Source: Alphaproteobacteria bacterium MarineAlpha5_Bin7
Lineage (GTDB): Bacteria; Pseudomonadota; Alphaproteobacteria; HIMB59; GCA-002718135
Length of the DNA stretch: 39,826 nt
NCBI GenBank assembly: GCA_002938195.1
Contig: PTKX01000009.1
Location: 1 to 39,826 of the forward strand
Reading direction: 5' to 3'
The notes below the pieces were generated by a model. It saw only the letters and a program-made list of their open reading frames with translations, had not been told where the DNA came from and made no database searches. The translations under genes were made by a program, and so were the position numbers. Shown here piece after piece: positions 1 through 8,756 of this stretch (position 1 is the stretch's first letter; each line of letters opens with the position of its first letter).

Positions 1-168
1 GGTTTAAAAAAACAAGGTGTTACATCGATTTTTATTACTCATAATTTAAGCCACGTATTTCCAATCGCTGATCATTTATGCGTAATGGCAAGGGGTGAAA
101 AAATTGCTGATATGGAAAAAAAGGACACTTCAATAGAAGAATTGACTGACCTTTTAGTAAATGGGTAA
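1..168 (+). CDS. Sugar ABC transporter ATP-binding protein, C-terminal fragment (5' end outside window)
   Basis: Open frame 1 translates as GLKKQGVTSIFITHNLSHVFPIADHLCVMARGEKIADMEKKDTSIEELTDLLVNG*; the H-loop region (ITHNLSHVF) and tail resemble RbsA/FrcA-type ATPases. Confidence 0.8.
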   Translation, partial: GLKKQGVTSIFITHNLSHVFPIADHLCVMARGEKIADMEKKDTSIEELTDLLVNG

Positions 169-170
169 AG

Positions 171-998
171 ATGTCTAGAAAAAAATTAACAGTCTATGAT
201 TATCTACAATGTAAAGGAAAAAGACAACTAAGCGTTATCTTTGTGCATAATGCAGATGAAGCACGGGCGGCTGAAGAAGCTGGCATAGATATGATTTGTA
301 CATCTCATGACGCACCTCAATTTGGAATTTATAATAGTTTTGATGAGTTGAAGAGAATTAGAGAAGCGGCACCTACTTGTTTTATGCAATCTGGTACAGC
401 AAGTAATATTGCTTCTGAATATGATGCGATGAAAGTATCGCACAAATATTTAGAAATAGGAGCGGATGTAATTTATGGAGGTAATTGGAGTTATAAGATT
501 ATTAGAGGTTTAAGAGACGAAAACATTCCAATTAATAGTCATGTTGGTTTAGTGCCAGGTAAGGCGACTTGGATTGGAGGTTTTAGAGCTATTGGAAAAA
601 CGGCCGATGAAGCTGCCGGAGTTTTAAAACACACTTTAGAACTTCAAGAAGCAGGAGCAATAGGTGTTGAATTAGAGGTTGTTCCCCCAAAAGTTGCAGA
701 AGTAATAACAAAAAAAGTTGAAATAATGACTTTATCGATGGGCAGTGGATCAGGTTGTGATGGTCAATATTTATTCGCAAATGATGTTCTTGGCTATACA
801 GAAGGTCACATCCCAAGACATGCTAGAATATATAAAGATTTTAAAAAAGAATATGCTAGATTACAAGAAGAAAGAGTTAATGCTTTTAAGGAGTTTCATA
901 AAGATACAACAGAAAAAAATTTTAATGATCCAAAAATTACTGTCGGAATTGAAGATAAAGAATTTGAAAAATTTTTAACACTTATAGAAAAAATTTAA
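171..998 (+). CDS. Divergent PanB-like (ketopantoate hydroxymethyltransferase family) protein, copy 1
   Basis: Family-like segments: GLVPGKATWIGGFRAIGKTADEA, GAIGVELEVVPPKVAEVITKK, GSGSGCDGQYLFANDVLGYTEGHIPRHARIYKDF; starts 2 nt after the ABC ATPase stop. Confidence 0.8.
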   Translation: MSRKKLTVYDYLQCKGKRQLSVIFVHNADEARAAEEAGIDMICTSHDAPQFGIYNSFDELKRIREAAPTCFMQSGTASNIASEYDAMKVSHKYLEIGADVIYGGNWSYKIIRGLRDENIPINSHVGLVPGKATWIGGFRAIGKTADEAAGVLKHTLELQEAGAIGVELEVVPPKVAEVITKKVEIMTLSMGSGSGCDGQYLFANDVLGYTEGHIPRHARIYKDFKKEYARLQEERVNAFKEFHKDTTEKNFNDPKITVGIEDKEFEKFLTLIEKI

Positions 999-1003
999 AA
1001 TTT

Positions 1004-2011
1004 TTATTGAGGAATATTTTTTGGACAATAATAACTAGGATCTTTTGATTGCTTAATTATAGCAGGTATCATTTCTAATAAACCATCAATAAATCCTTTA
1101 TTAGGTTTAGGCAATTGATCTTTAATTGCTTCATGAAGTTTGGGTAAATTATAAAATGGTATCTGAGGAAAAATATGATGTTCTATATGATACTGCATGT
1201 TAAAATATAAAAGCCATCCATGAATAGGATTTAAAATTACTGTTCTTGTACTTTCTCGATGATCCCAACTATCTGCTTTTAATCCACCATGCTGAAGCAT
1301 AGTCGTTAGTTGTAAAATGGGACTACCGTATAATTGTGGAAGTACTACAAACATTATTGGTAAAAAACTTCCTACAATAAAAGACCAGATTATTACAACG
1401 ATTTTAATTCCAATAAAAACTCTGCTTGTCCAAATCATTTTATTTCTTTGATTCTCTGGAACACAGTCAATAGCAACTGGTGTCATAATACCAAAAGAAT
1501 GTAGTAAAATTTTTTTAAATTCAAAATAAATTCTTTTAATACCAAAAAGATCGATTAAAAATAAATCAGTAAGATTAGATGGTCTAGTTACTTGTATTTC
1601 ATAATCGATACCTTGATGAATTGTTCTGCTATGATGATGAGTGTGACTCCATCTCCATGAAACTGGTTCGAAGTATGCAATAAAACTGGAGATTTGATAA
1701 AAAAAATCATTTAATCTACGAGTTTTAAAAACTGATCTATGACCATATTCATGCCATCTTGCGTTTGAGAAAGCATATACTGTTCCATATATAAAAAAAG
1801 CAGGTATAGCCCACCATTTTCCCCACGATAAATAAGCTATAAAGCCTGTTCCAAAAAGAAGAGCAAAATATAGAATTGTATTTACCCAGCCCGGTAAATC
1901 ACGTCTTTTCATTAATTCTTTTAATAATTTATTATCAATTTGAGGTTTAAACCAGTCCTCTTTCATATTTTCATGCTGGTTTTCAATTGGTTGATATGAA
2001 TAATTGACCAT
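1004..2011 (-). CDS. Fatty-acid-desaturase/MocD-family membrane oxygenase, copy 1
   Basis: Histidine boxes HEYGH, HTHHH, HIEHH; multiple hydrophobic segments; tail FYNLPKLHEAIKDQLPKPN. Confidence 0.88.
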   Translation of the reverse strand: MVNYSYQPIENQHENMKEDWFKPQIDNKLLKELMKRRDLPGWVNTILYFALLFGTGFIAYLSWGKWWAIPAFFIYGTVYAFSNARWHEYGHRSVFKTRRLNDFFYQISSFIAYFEPVSWRWSHTHHHSRTIHQGIDYEIQVTRPSNLTDLFLIDLFGIKRIYFEFKKILLHSFGIMTPVAIDCVPENQRNKMIWTSRVFIGIKIVVIIWSFIVGSFLPIMFVVLPQLYGSPILQLTTMLQHGGLKADSWDHRESTRTVILNPIHGWLLYFNMQYHIEHHIFPQIPFYNLPKLHEAIKDQLPKPNKGFIDGLLEMIPAIIKQSKDPSYYCPKNIPQ

Positions 2012-2122
2012 AGGTTAATATATAATCAAAAAAATTAAAAAAAAATAGCATTTTTAAGAAATTTATCTTGTACTAACTAGATTTATTGTGAATATTATAA
2101 ATGTTAATTTAATTAGGAACAA

Positions 2123-3058
2123 ATGATGATTACTGATTCTCAAATTGAGCAATATAATAAAGAAGGCTACACGATCGTTGAAAATGTATTTTCAGAAGAT
2201 GAACTTTTGCCAGTTTTAGGAGAATTTGAAGAAATCGTTGATCAATTTGCTGAGAAAGCTTTTAAAGCTGGCAAAATTAAAGATAAACACTCTGATGAAA
2301 ATGTTTTTAGAAGATTAGCTTTATTAGAAAAAAATTTTAAAGGATCATCAGTTTTAATTCATCATAAAGGAGAACTAAAACCACAACTTGCGAAGCTGTG
2401 GGCTTCAGAAAAGCTGCTTAATATAGTTGAAAATTGGGTTGGCAAAGATATATCCGGACACCCAGTTTGGAACATCAGATCTAAAACACCTCAAACTGTT
2501 CGAATGACAGTGCCTTGGCATCAAGACTCAGCTTACTTAGCGGAAGGTGCAGAAAAAACTATTCAACCAGCTGCATGGATCCCTTTTTTAGATGTAAACA
2601 AAAATAACGGTTGTATGCAAGTATTAAAGGGCGGACATAAACCGGAAAGAGTTTTAGATCATAAACTAGAAAAAAAAGCAGGAGTGAAAGACTCTTGGTA
2701 CCTATACATAGAGGAAAAAAATATTCCAGAAGAAGACATTATAACCTGCGAAATGAAAGCTGGATCGGTGTTATTTTTGCACCAACTTGTCCCTCATCGT
2801 TCTTTAGAAAATTACTCAGATGATGTTAGGTGGAGTGTAGATTTGCGTTTTCAAAATCCTAAAGATGAAGCTGGATTTCATACAGGATTAATAGATCCTA
2901 TAATTATGAGAAAATCCGATGATCCTTCGTATAGAGCTGATTGGGTCAACTGGTTTAAAGGTTTAGAAGAGCAACATACAAAATTTAGAGGTAAATCTGA
3001 TAAAGATGAGTTTGATTCTACCATACAAGGATCTTGGTTAGACCGGTGGGACAAATAA
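2123..3058 (+). CDS. Phytanoyl-CoA dioxygenase (PhyH) family Fe(II)/2-oxoglutarate oxygenase
   Basis: HQD facial-triad motif (VPWHQDSAYL), distal His (LHQLVPHRSLENYS) and Arg (VRWSVDLRFQ). Confidence 0.87.
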   Translation: MMITDSQIEQYNKEGYTIVENVFSEDELLPVLGEFEEIVDQFAEKAFKAGKIKDKHSDENVFRRLALLEKNFKGSSVLIHHKGELKPQLAKLWASEKLLNIVENWVGKDISGHPVWNIRSKTPQTVRMTVPWHQDSAYLAEGAEKTIQPAAWIPFLDVNKNNGCMQVLKGGHKPERVLDHKLEKKAGVKDSWYLYIEEKNIPEEDIITCEMKAGSVLFLHQLVPHRSLENYSDDVRWSVDLRFQNPKDEAGFHTGLIDPIIMRKSDDPSYRADWVNWFKGLEEQHTKFRGKSDKDEFDSTIQGSWLDRWDK

Positions 3059-3063
3059 TCTCT

Positions 3064-3384
3064 TTATAAATTTATATATAATTTATTATCATCAACTTTT
3101 ACTTGATATGTCTTTAAGTCTATACAGGCTGGAGGGCTTTTGGCTTTACCTGATTTAATGTCAAATATTCCTTGATGCATTGGACATTCAATCTCTCCAT
3201 TCATGACCAAACCGTCTTCTAAATGAAATTCTTCATGTGTACAATTACCATCGGTTGCGTAATAACCATCTTCCAATCTATAAATACAGTAGGTATCATT
3301 TTCATGATCAAATCTTTTTAAATCTTCAACTTCAATACTATCTGCCTCACAAACATAAATCCAATTTTCATTTGTATCTGTCAC
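3064..3384 (-). CDS. Rieske [2Fe-2S] ferredoxin, MocE-like
   Basis: Rieske motifs CTH...CPMHQGIFDIKSGKAKSPP; ~106 aa soluble domain. Confidence 0.9.
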   Translation of the reverse strand: MTDTNENWIYVCEADSIEVEDLKRFDHENDTYCIYRLEDGYYATDGNCTHEEFHLEDGLVMNGEIECPMHQGIFDIKSGKAKSPPACIDLKTYQVKVDDNKLYINL

Positions 3385-3443
3385 TTTATTCCTCCCAATA
3401 ATATTTTATATTTATTAATTAGGTATTAAAAAAAATAAATCAA

Positions 3444-4664
3444 TTATATTTTTTGTAATTTAATATTTTTATCAATTATTTTATTAATATCAATTATCTC
3501 TTGATTCTTTATTTTTATTCCACTTATTCGAATATCCTTACCAATTTTTGGTCCCTTTGAAACTCCGCATGCACCCATAATAATATTTTTTTTTATAAAG
3601 AAAAATATTATTCCTTCATCTAGATTATTTCCACGAGATACTTTTTGATCATAGTCATTGCAGATACCTGTTAATTGCAAGTTTAAATCATATTGATCCG
3701 ACCACATCCAAGGAATTTCTTCATAATTTTTCTTTTGATTAATTATATTTTTACCAGCATTGATTCCATGATCTTGTGCATGTTTCCATGACTCTAGTCT
3801 CATATAAGAATTATAAATTGGATGAAAAAAATTAGATACATCTCCAGCAGCATAAACATTATCTCTAGAGGTTTCACAGTATTCGTTGGTAACAACTCCA
3901 TTATCAATATTAATATCTGAAGAATTGAGAAAATCAGTATTGGGCAAAGCGCCAATTCCAACAATTATTATATCAACTTCAATTTTCTCATTGTTACTAA
4001 GATTAATTTGATACTGTTGATCTTTTTTTCTAGCACTTTTAAGACTAGTGTTTAAAAATATTTTTACACCTGACTGTGAATGTTTTTCGTAAACAAGTCT
4101 AGATATTTCTTCAGGAATAATTCTGCCCATTAATTGAGCGCTTGACTCTACAAGTGTTATATTCTTTTCTAACTTGGACATAGAAGAAGCAATTTCAAGG
4201 CCAATAAAACCCCCTCCAACTATTAAAATATTTTTAATTTTTTTTACTTTATCAATAATTTTTTTACATTCATCTATATTTCTTAGATAAAATATTTCAT
4301 TCTGATTTAGCCCCTCTATATTTAAAATTCTATTTTTACTTCCTGATGCTATTAATAATTTATTGTAAGAATAATTTTTATCACCCGTAAAAATTAATTT
4401 TTCTTTAAAATCTATTTTTTCTACCTCAGTATTAGGAAGAAAGTTTATATTATTTTCATTATAAAACTCTTCTTTATAAAATAAACAATCATCTATTTTT
4501 TTTTCACTTGTTAACAATTGTTTTGAAAGTGGAGGTCTCTCATAAGGCAGATAATCTTCATTTGAAAATATTGATAAATTATATGACTTATCACTATCTT
4601 TAATTGTTTTTGAGGCATTAGCAGCAGTCTGTCCACCACCTATAATAATAATTTCTTTAGACAC
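3444..4664 (-). CDS. FAD-dependent ferredoxin--NAD(P) reductase (rhodocoxin/putidaredoxin reductase type; MocF-like role)
   Basis: GGGQTAANA dinucleotide motif, second Rossmann ILIVGGGFIGLEIAS, FAD motif VYAAGDVSNF. Confidence 0.88.
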   Translation of the reverse strand: MSKEIIIIGGGQTAANASKTIKDSDKSYNLSIFSNEDYLPYERPPLSKQLLTSEKKIDDCLFYKEEFYNENNINFLPNTEVEKIDFKEKLIFTGDKNYSYNKLLIASGSKNRILNIEGLNQNEIFYLRNIDECKKIIDKVKKIKNILIVGGGFIGLEIASSMSKLEKNITLVESSAQLMGRIIPEEISRLVYEKHSQSGVKIFLNTSLKSARKKDQQYQINLSNNEKIEVDIIIVGIGALPNTDFLNSSDINIDNGVVTNEYCETSRDNVYAAGDVSNFFHPIYNSYMRLESWKHAQDHGINAGKNIINQKKNYEEIPWMWSDQYDLNLQLTGICNDYDQKVSRGNNLDEGIIFFFIKKNIIMGACGVSKGPKIGKDIRISGIKIKNQEIIDINKIIDKNIKLQKI

Positions 4665-4673
4665 TAAATATTC

Positions 4674-5663
4674 TTAATGATTATTAGGAATTGTAGTTTT
4701 AAAATATTCCTTAGGATTTGCAGCCTGCTTAATAACAGTTGGCAAAATTTGTTTATAAAAAGAAAACAAACTCGGGAAAGGTGCCGGTAGTTGATTTTTA
4801 ATATTTTTATGGAGCTTTTGAAGATTGTAAGATGGCACTGACGGAAACATATGATGTTCTAAATGATATTCCATATGCCAATATAAAAAGCTTAATATTG
4901 GATTAATTTTAACGCTATAAGTACTTTTTCTATGATCCTTATTATCAAAGGCTGCTCCAAGATGTTGAGTTATATTTACAGCGAACCAAATTGGCTTGCC
5001 GTAGTATTGTGGTAAAATAATATATAAAATGGGAAGAAAAGATCCATAGTAGACAGAAATTAGAATTACAATTAACCAAATCAAAATGTATAGTCTTGAG
5101 TTCCAAAGAATTTTTTTCTTTTCTGAGTCTGGTGCTGAAATTTCTACTACTGGTGAAAAAAATCCAAACGCATGTTTTAATACCTCAAATTTAATTAACC
5201 TATGAGGATATAGTAATGCACTAAAAGGAATATAGTTCAGAAAGAACCATAATAATTCTGTAGGTCTAGATACTTGAATTTCATGGTCATAATCTCCTTC
5301 AGTTTGAAGTGTATTAGTATGATGAAAAGTGTGACTCCACCTCCATCTAAAACCTTCGAAATCACTCATAAATGAACTTATGTGATAAAAAAATTCATTA
5401 ATTTTTCTTGTTTTAAAAGCTGTTCTGTGAACAGTTTCATGCCAATTAGAAACACTGAAAGCATAAATGGTTCCATAGATAAAAAACCAAAATACAGTCC
5501 ACCAAGTCCCCCATGTTATGTATGCAAAGTAGCCGGACACAAATAAAGAGAAAAAATAAATAAAAAAATGAAGTAAACCAGGCCAATCTTTTCTTTTGGA
5601 AAGATCTTTTAATTTTTTTCTATCTATTGTTGGTTTGTACCAGTTAGCTAAATCTATATGCAT
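4674..5663 (-). CDS. Fatty-acid-desaturase/MocD-family membrane oxygenase, copy 2
   Basis: Histidine boxes HETVH, HTFHH, HLEHH; TQH motif; paralogous to neighbouring ORF. Confidence 0.88.
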   Translation of the reverse strand: MHIDLANWYKPTIDRKKLKDLSKRKDWPGLLHFFIYFFSLFVSGYFAYITWGTWWTVFWFFIYGTIYAFSVSNWHETVHRTAFKTRKINEFFYHISSFMSDFEGFRWRWSHTFHHTNTLQTEGDYDHEIQVSRPTELLWFFLNYIPFSALLYPHRLIKFEVLKHAFGFFSPVVEISAPDSEKKKILWNSRLYILIWLIVILISVYYGSFLPILYIILPQYYGKPIWFAVNITQHLGAAFDNKDHRKSTYSVKINPILSFLYWHMEYHLEHHMFPSVPSYNLQKLHKNIKNQLPAPFPSLFSFYKQILPTVIKQAANPKEYFKTTIPNNH

Positions 5664-5675
5664 AATATAAAAAAC

Positions 5676-6707
5676 CTATGAAATTGGAATTTCTCTTTTA
5701 GGTATAAAATTTGGATCGTATGCTTGCTTAATAATAGAAGGTATAATATCTTTATACGCACTAATTAATCCGTTATTAGCTTTTGGCAATTGGTCTTTAA
5801 TAATTTCATGCAATTTAGGAAGATTGTACCATGGAACCATAGGAAACATATGATGTTCAATATGATATTCTAGTTTTACATAAAGCCAGCTGAGAATAGG
5901 GTTAAGATAAACTGATCTAGTATTTATTCTATGATCTTTTACATTAAACGCAAGACCTGCGTGTTGCGTCAGGCCACATAAGAAGAAGAGAGTATTTCCG
6001 TAGAAAGTGGGAAGTAGGAAAAAAAGTACTGGTAATATTGTTTGAAAGTAAAAAGAAAAAGCGATTATAGATAACCATATTAACATATGAATTCTTGCTG
6101 ATAAAAGAACTTTCCATTGATGTTCTTTTGGGACACATTCATTAATAACAGGAGTCAAAATACCTAAAGAGTTTTTTAATGTCTCAGCTAAATAAGATTG
6201 ATGTATCCAAAGAAGGGGACCAAAAGGTATGAAGCTTACAAAATATTTAAATAATTTGCTTGGTCTGTCTACTTGAATTTCAAAATCAACAGGTTCTGCA
6301 GTATGAAGAGTATAACTATGATGCAGTGTATGTGACCATCTCCATCTTACAGGTTCAAAATTTGTCATAAATGAAAATACGTATTGAAAAAAATCATTTA
6401 ACCATCTTTGTTTAAATAATGTTCTATGTCTGCTTTCATGATCATAAGCTCCACTAAATGAGTAAATTGTTCCATAAAGCCAGAACCATAAAATTGTCCA
6501 CCACGTACCCCAAGTGATATAAGCCATAAAACCACAAAAGATGAGGGCAATAAAATACATTGATACGTAATAAATGCCTGGCAAAGATCTTTTTTTACAT
6601 AATTCTTTTAAAACTTTTTTATCAATTTCTGCTTTCCACCAAACCTCACCACCTAATTTTTCTGTTAGATCTGCGGAAACATTGTCGTCAATTATTACTT
6701 TGCTCAT
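5676..6707 (-). CDS. Fatty-acid-desaturase/MocD-family membrane oxygenase, copy 3 (start adjusted from ORF-track 6758)
   Basis: Boxes HESRH, HTLHH, HIEHHMFPMVPWYNLPKLHE; TQHAGLAFNVKDHR. An internal ATG at 6707 (MSKVIIDD...) is preceded by a GAG-type SD and a TATAAT-like hexamer, so it is the more plausible start. Confidence 0.85.
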   Translation of the reverse strand: MSKVIIDDNVSADLTEKLGGEVWWKAEIDKKVLKELCKKRSLPGIYYVSMYFIALIFCGFMAYITWGTWWTILWFWLYGTIYSFSGAYDHESRHRTLFKQRWLNDFFQYVFSFMTNFEPVRWRWSHTLHHSYTLHTAEPVDFEIQVDRPSKLFKYFVSFIPFGPLLWIHQSYLAETLKNSLGILTPVINECVPKEHQWKVLLSARIHMLIWLSIIAFSFYFQTILPVLFFLLPTFYGNTLFFLCGLTQHAGLAFNVKDHRINTRSVYLNPILSWLYVKLEYHIEHHMFPMVPWYNLPKLHEIIKDQLPKANNGLISAYKDIIPSIIKQAYDPNFIPKREIPIS

Positions 6708-6834
6708 ACTTTTTACTCTTATAATATTATAATCTATTAAAAAAACATCATTTTTCAAGAATTTTTTGAAAATTATTTGATAATCCTATTTATAGTATTT
6801 TAAATTTAAAGTAGTATTTTATATATAAAAAATG

Positions 6835-6854
6835 TGATTTAATTAATTAAATCA
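6835..6854. promoter_or_regulatory. 20-bp perfect palindrome, candidate operator
   Basis: tgatttaattaattaaatca equals its own reverse complement; lies between divergent desaturase-3 and PanB-like-2 genes, 26 bp upstream of the latter ATG. Confidence 0.4.
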
Positions 6855-6879
6855 TAATTATTTTAGAAAGCTTAAAATT

Positions 6880-7704
6880 ATGAAAAAAAAATTGACTGTT
6901 TTTGACCTTTTACAATTGAAGGGTAAAAGACAAATTCATGAAGTTTATGTTAATAATGTAGAAGAAGCTATAGCAGCTGAAGAGGCTGGGATTGATATAA
7001 TAGTCTCTGCTTATGGTATGCCTCATCATGGAATTTACGGCACACTAGAGGATTTAAAAAGGATAAGAGAAGCAGCACCAAATACTCATTTAATGAGCGC
7101 TGCTCCAGAGAGATCTTTTGCCTCTGCTGATGAGGCAGTCAGAGCTGCTTACAAATTATTATCAATGGGTTGTGACTCTTTTTATACCAATAATAGTTCT
7201 CATATAATTAAAACTTTAAGACGAGAAAAAGTTCCTGTTGTAAGTCACATCGGCTTAATACCGGGTCATGTTAATTGGATTGGAGGATATAGAGCTATTG
7301 GCAAAACATCAGAAGAGGCAATTGAAGTTCTAAGACATGCCATGGAGCTAGACGATGCTGGGGCCATTGGCCTTGAAGTTGAAGTTGTTCCACCCAAAGT
7401 TGCAAAAATTATTACAAAAAAAGTAAAATTAATGACAGTTTCTATGGGTAGTGGCTCAACCTGTGATGCACAATACTTATTTTCGCAAGATGTTTTGGGA
7501 TATAATATTGGACATGTTCCAAGACATTCAAGAATTTATAGAAATTTTAAAAAAGAATTTGAAAGACTTCATAAAGAAAGAGTTGAAGCTTATAAAGAAT
7601 TCATATCTGATACTGAGAACAAAACTTTTAATGATCCAAAAATTACTGTTTCAATAAATGATAAAGAATTTGAATCTTTCTTAAATCTTGCAGAAAAAAT
7701 TTAG
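6880..7704 (+). CDS. Divergent PanB-like protein, copy 2
   Basis: Clearly paralogous to ORF 171..998; HIGLIPGHVNWIGGYRAIGKTSEEA, EVEVVPPKVAKIITKK, GSGSTCDAQYLFSQDVLGYNIGHVPRHSRIYRNF. Confidence 0.8.
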   Translation: MKKKLTVFDLLQLKGKRQIHEVYVNNVEEAIAAEEAGIDIIVSAYGMPHHGIYGTLEDLKRIREAAPNTHLMSAAPERSFASADEAVRAAYKLLSMGCDSFYTNNSSHIIKTLRREKVPVVSHIGLIPGHVNWIGGYRAIGKTSEEAIEVLRHAMELDDAGAIGLEVEVVPPKVAKIITKKVKLMTVSMGSGSTCDAQYLFSQDVLGYNIGHVPRHSRIYRNFKKEFERLHKERVEAYKEFISDTENKTFNDPKITVSINDKEFESFLNLAEKI

Positions 7705-7723
7705 CAAGTAATACAAGTTATGT

Positions 7724-8752
7724 ATGTCTAACTCCATTCGCAATAGTTTTTTAGGACTAGGTCCTATGAGCAATAATGTTATTGAAGCAATAGATGAGTA
7801 TTCTTTTGAAGAGAAAAAGGCTATTATGATTATATGTTCAAGAAATCAAATTGAGTGTAAGAGCTTAGGTTCTGGGTATGTTAATGATTATTCCACTGAA
7901 GATTTTAGCTCTATTATCAATCATAAAAAAAAAAGAAATCCTTATATTTATTTATGCAGAGACCATTCTGGACCTTTTGTAAGAAATACACCTAAAGATA
8001 ATTTAAAAGATGAGTTGAATGATACAAAAACTAGTATGCAGGTTGACATAGAGTGTGATTTTGATTTGATACATGTAGATACATCCTTATGCGGAAGTCA
8101 AAAATATGAAATTGCTGAAGAGTTAATAAATCATTGTAATAGTTTAGATAAAAAAAAAGAATCTCTCTTTTTTGAATATGGATCAGAAGAACATGGAGTT
8201 GCTCTTAATAGAGAAAATTTTAAAAGAGATTTAGATTTTTTGTCAAAATTTAATAATATTGAATTTCTCGTAGGCACTACTGGGAGTTTAACTAAAGAGA
8301 TATATCAAGCTGGTGAGTTTAATAATGAAGACTCATTATTTATGAGCAATCTAGCTGAGGAATATAATATCCGCATTAAGGATCATAATTGTGATTATCT
8401 TGATTTTGCTGATGTAAAATTGAGAAAAATATCAGGTATTGGGGCATTGAATGTAGCTCCAAGTTTTGGAGCTTTTGAGTCTAAGATTTTGATTAATATT
8501 GCATCCTCTTTACAGCTTTTTAAATTAATTGAAAATTTTAAAAATGTAGTTTTGCAGAAAAAAAAATGGATCAAATGGTGTTATGATAACTCAAATAATA
8601 ATATTAAATTTTTTAGCTCTGCACATTATTTTTTTATGCATGAATCATATTTTGAATTAGTAGAACAAATTAAAAAGCATAGAGATTTAAATAAAGAAAC
8701 TATTAATTTTTTAAAAAAATATATTAATATATATTTGCAAGATATAGATTGA
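7724..8752 (+). CDS. Divergent GatZ/KbaZ-like (tagatose-bisphosphate aldolase non-catalytic subunit family) TIM-barrel protein
   Basis: Motifs in GatZ order: RNQIE (cf. TSNQ), RDHSGP (cf. GDHLGP), LIHVDTSL (cf. IHLDAS), YGSEEHG (cf. IGTEVP), KDHNCDYLD...GIGALNVAPSFGAFES (cf. EAHSTDYQ...KVGPALTFALRE). Confidence 0.6.
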   Translation: MSNSIRNSFLGLGPMSNNVIEAIDEYSFEEKKAIMIICSRNQIECKSLGSGYVNDYSTEDFSSIINHKKKRNPYIYLCRDHSGPFVRNTPKDNLKDELNDTKTSMQVDIECDFDLIHVDTSLCGSQKYEIAEELINHCNSLDKKKESLFFEYGSEEHGVALNRENFKRDLDFLSKFNNIEFLVGTTGSLTKEIYQAGEFNNEDSLFMSNLAEEYNIRIKDHNCDYLDFADVKLRKISGIGALNVAPSFGAFESKILINIASSLQLFKLIENFKNVVLQKKKWIKWCYDNSNNNIKFFSSAHYFFMHESYFELVEQIKKHRDLNKETINFLKKYINIYLQDID

Positions 8753-8756
8753 TCCT

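Noticed and set aside
228-978. Small ORFs 228..443(-), 589..816(-), 745..978(+)
   Set aside because: All lie inside the PanB-like copy 1 gene; low-complexity translations without family motifs
4674-6707. Simple membrane-lipid desaturation role for the tandem desaturases
   Set aside because: Not excluded, but the Rieske ferredoxin/reductase operon partners and sugar-transport context fit MocDEF-like chemistry better; kept as the main alternative
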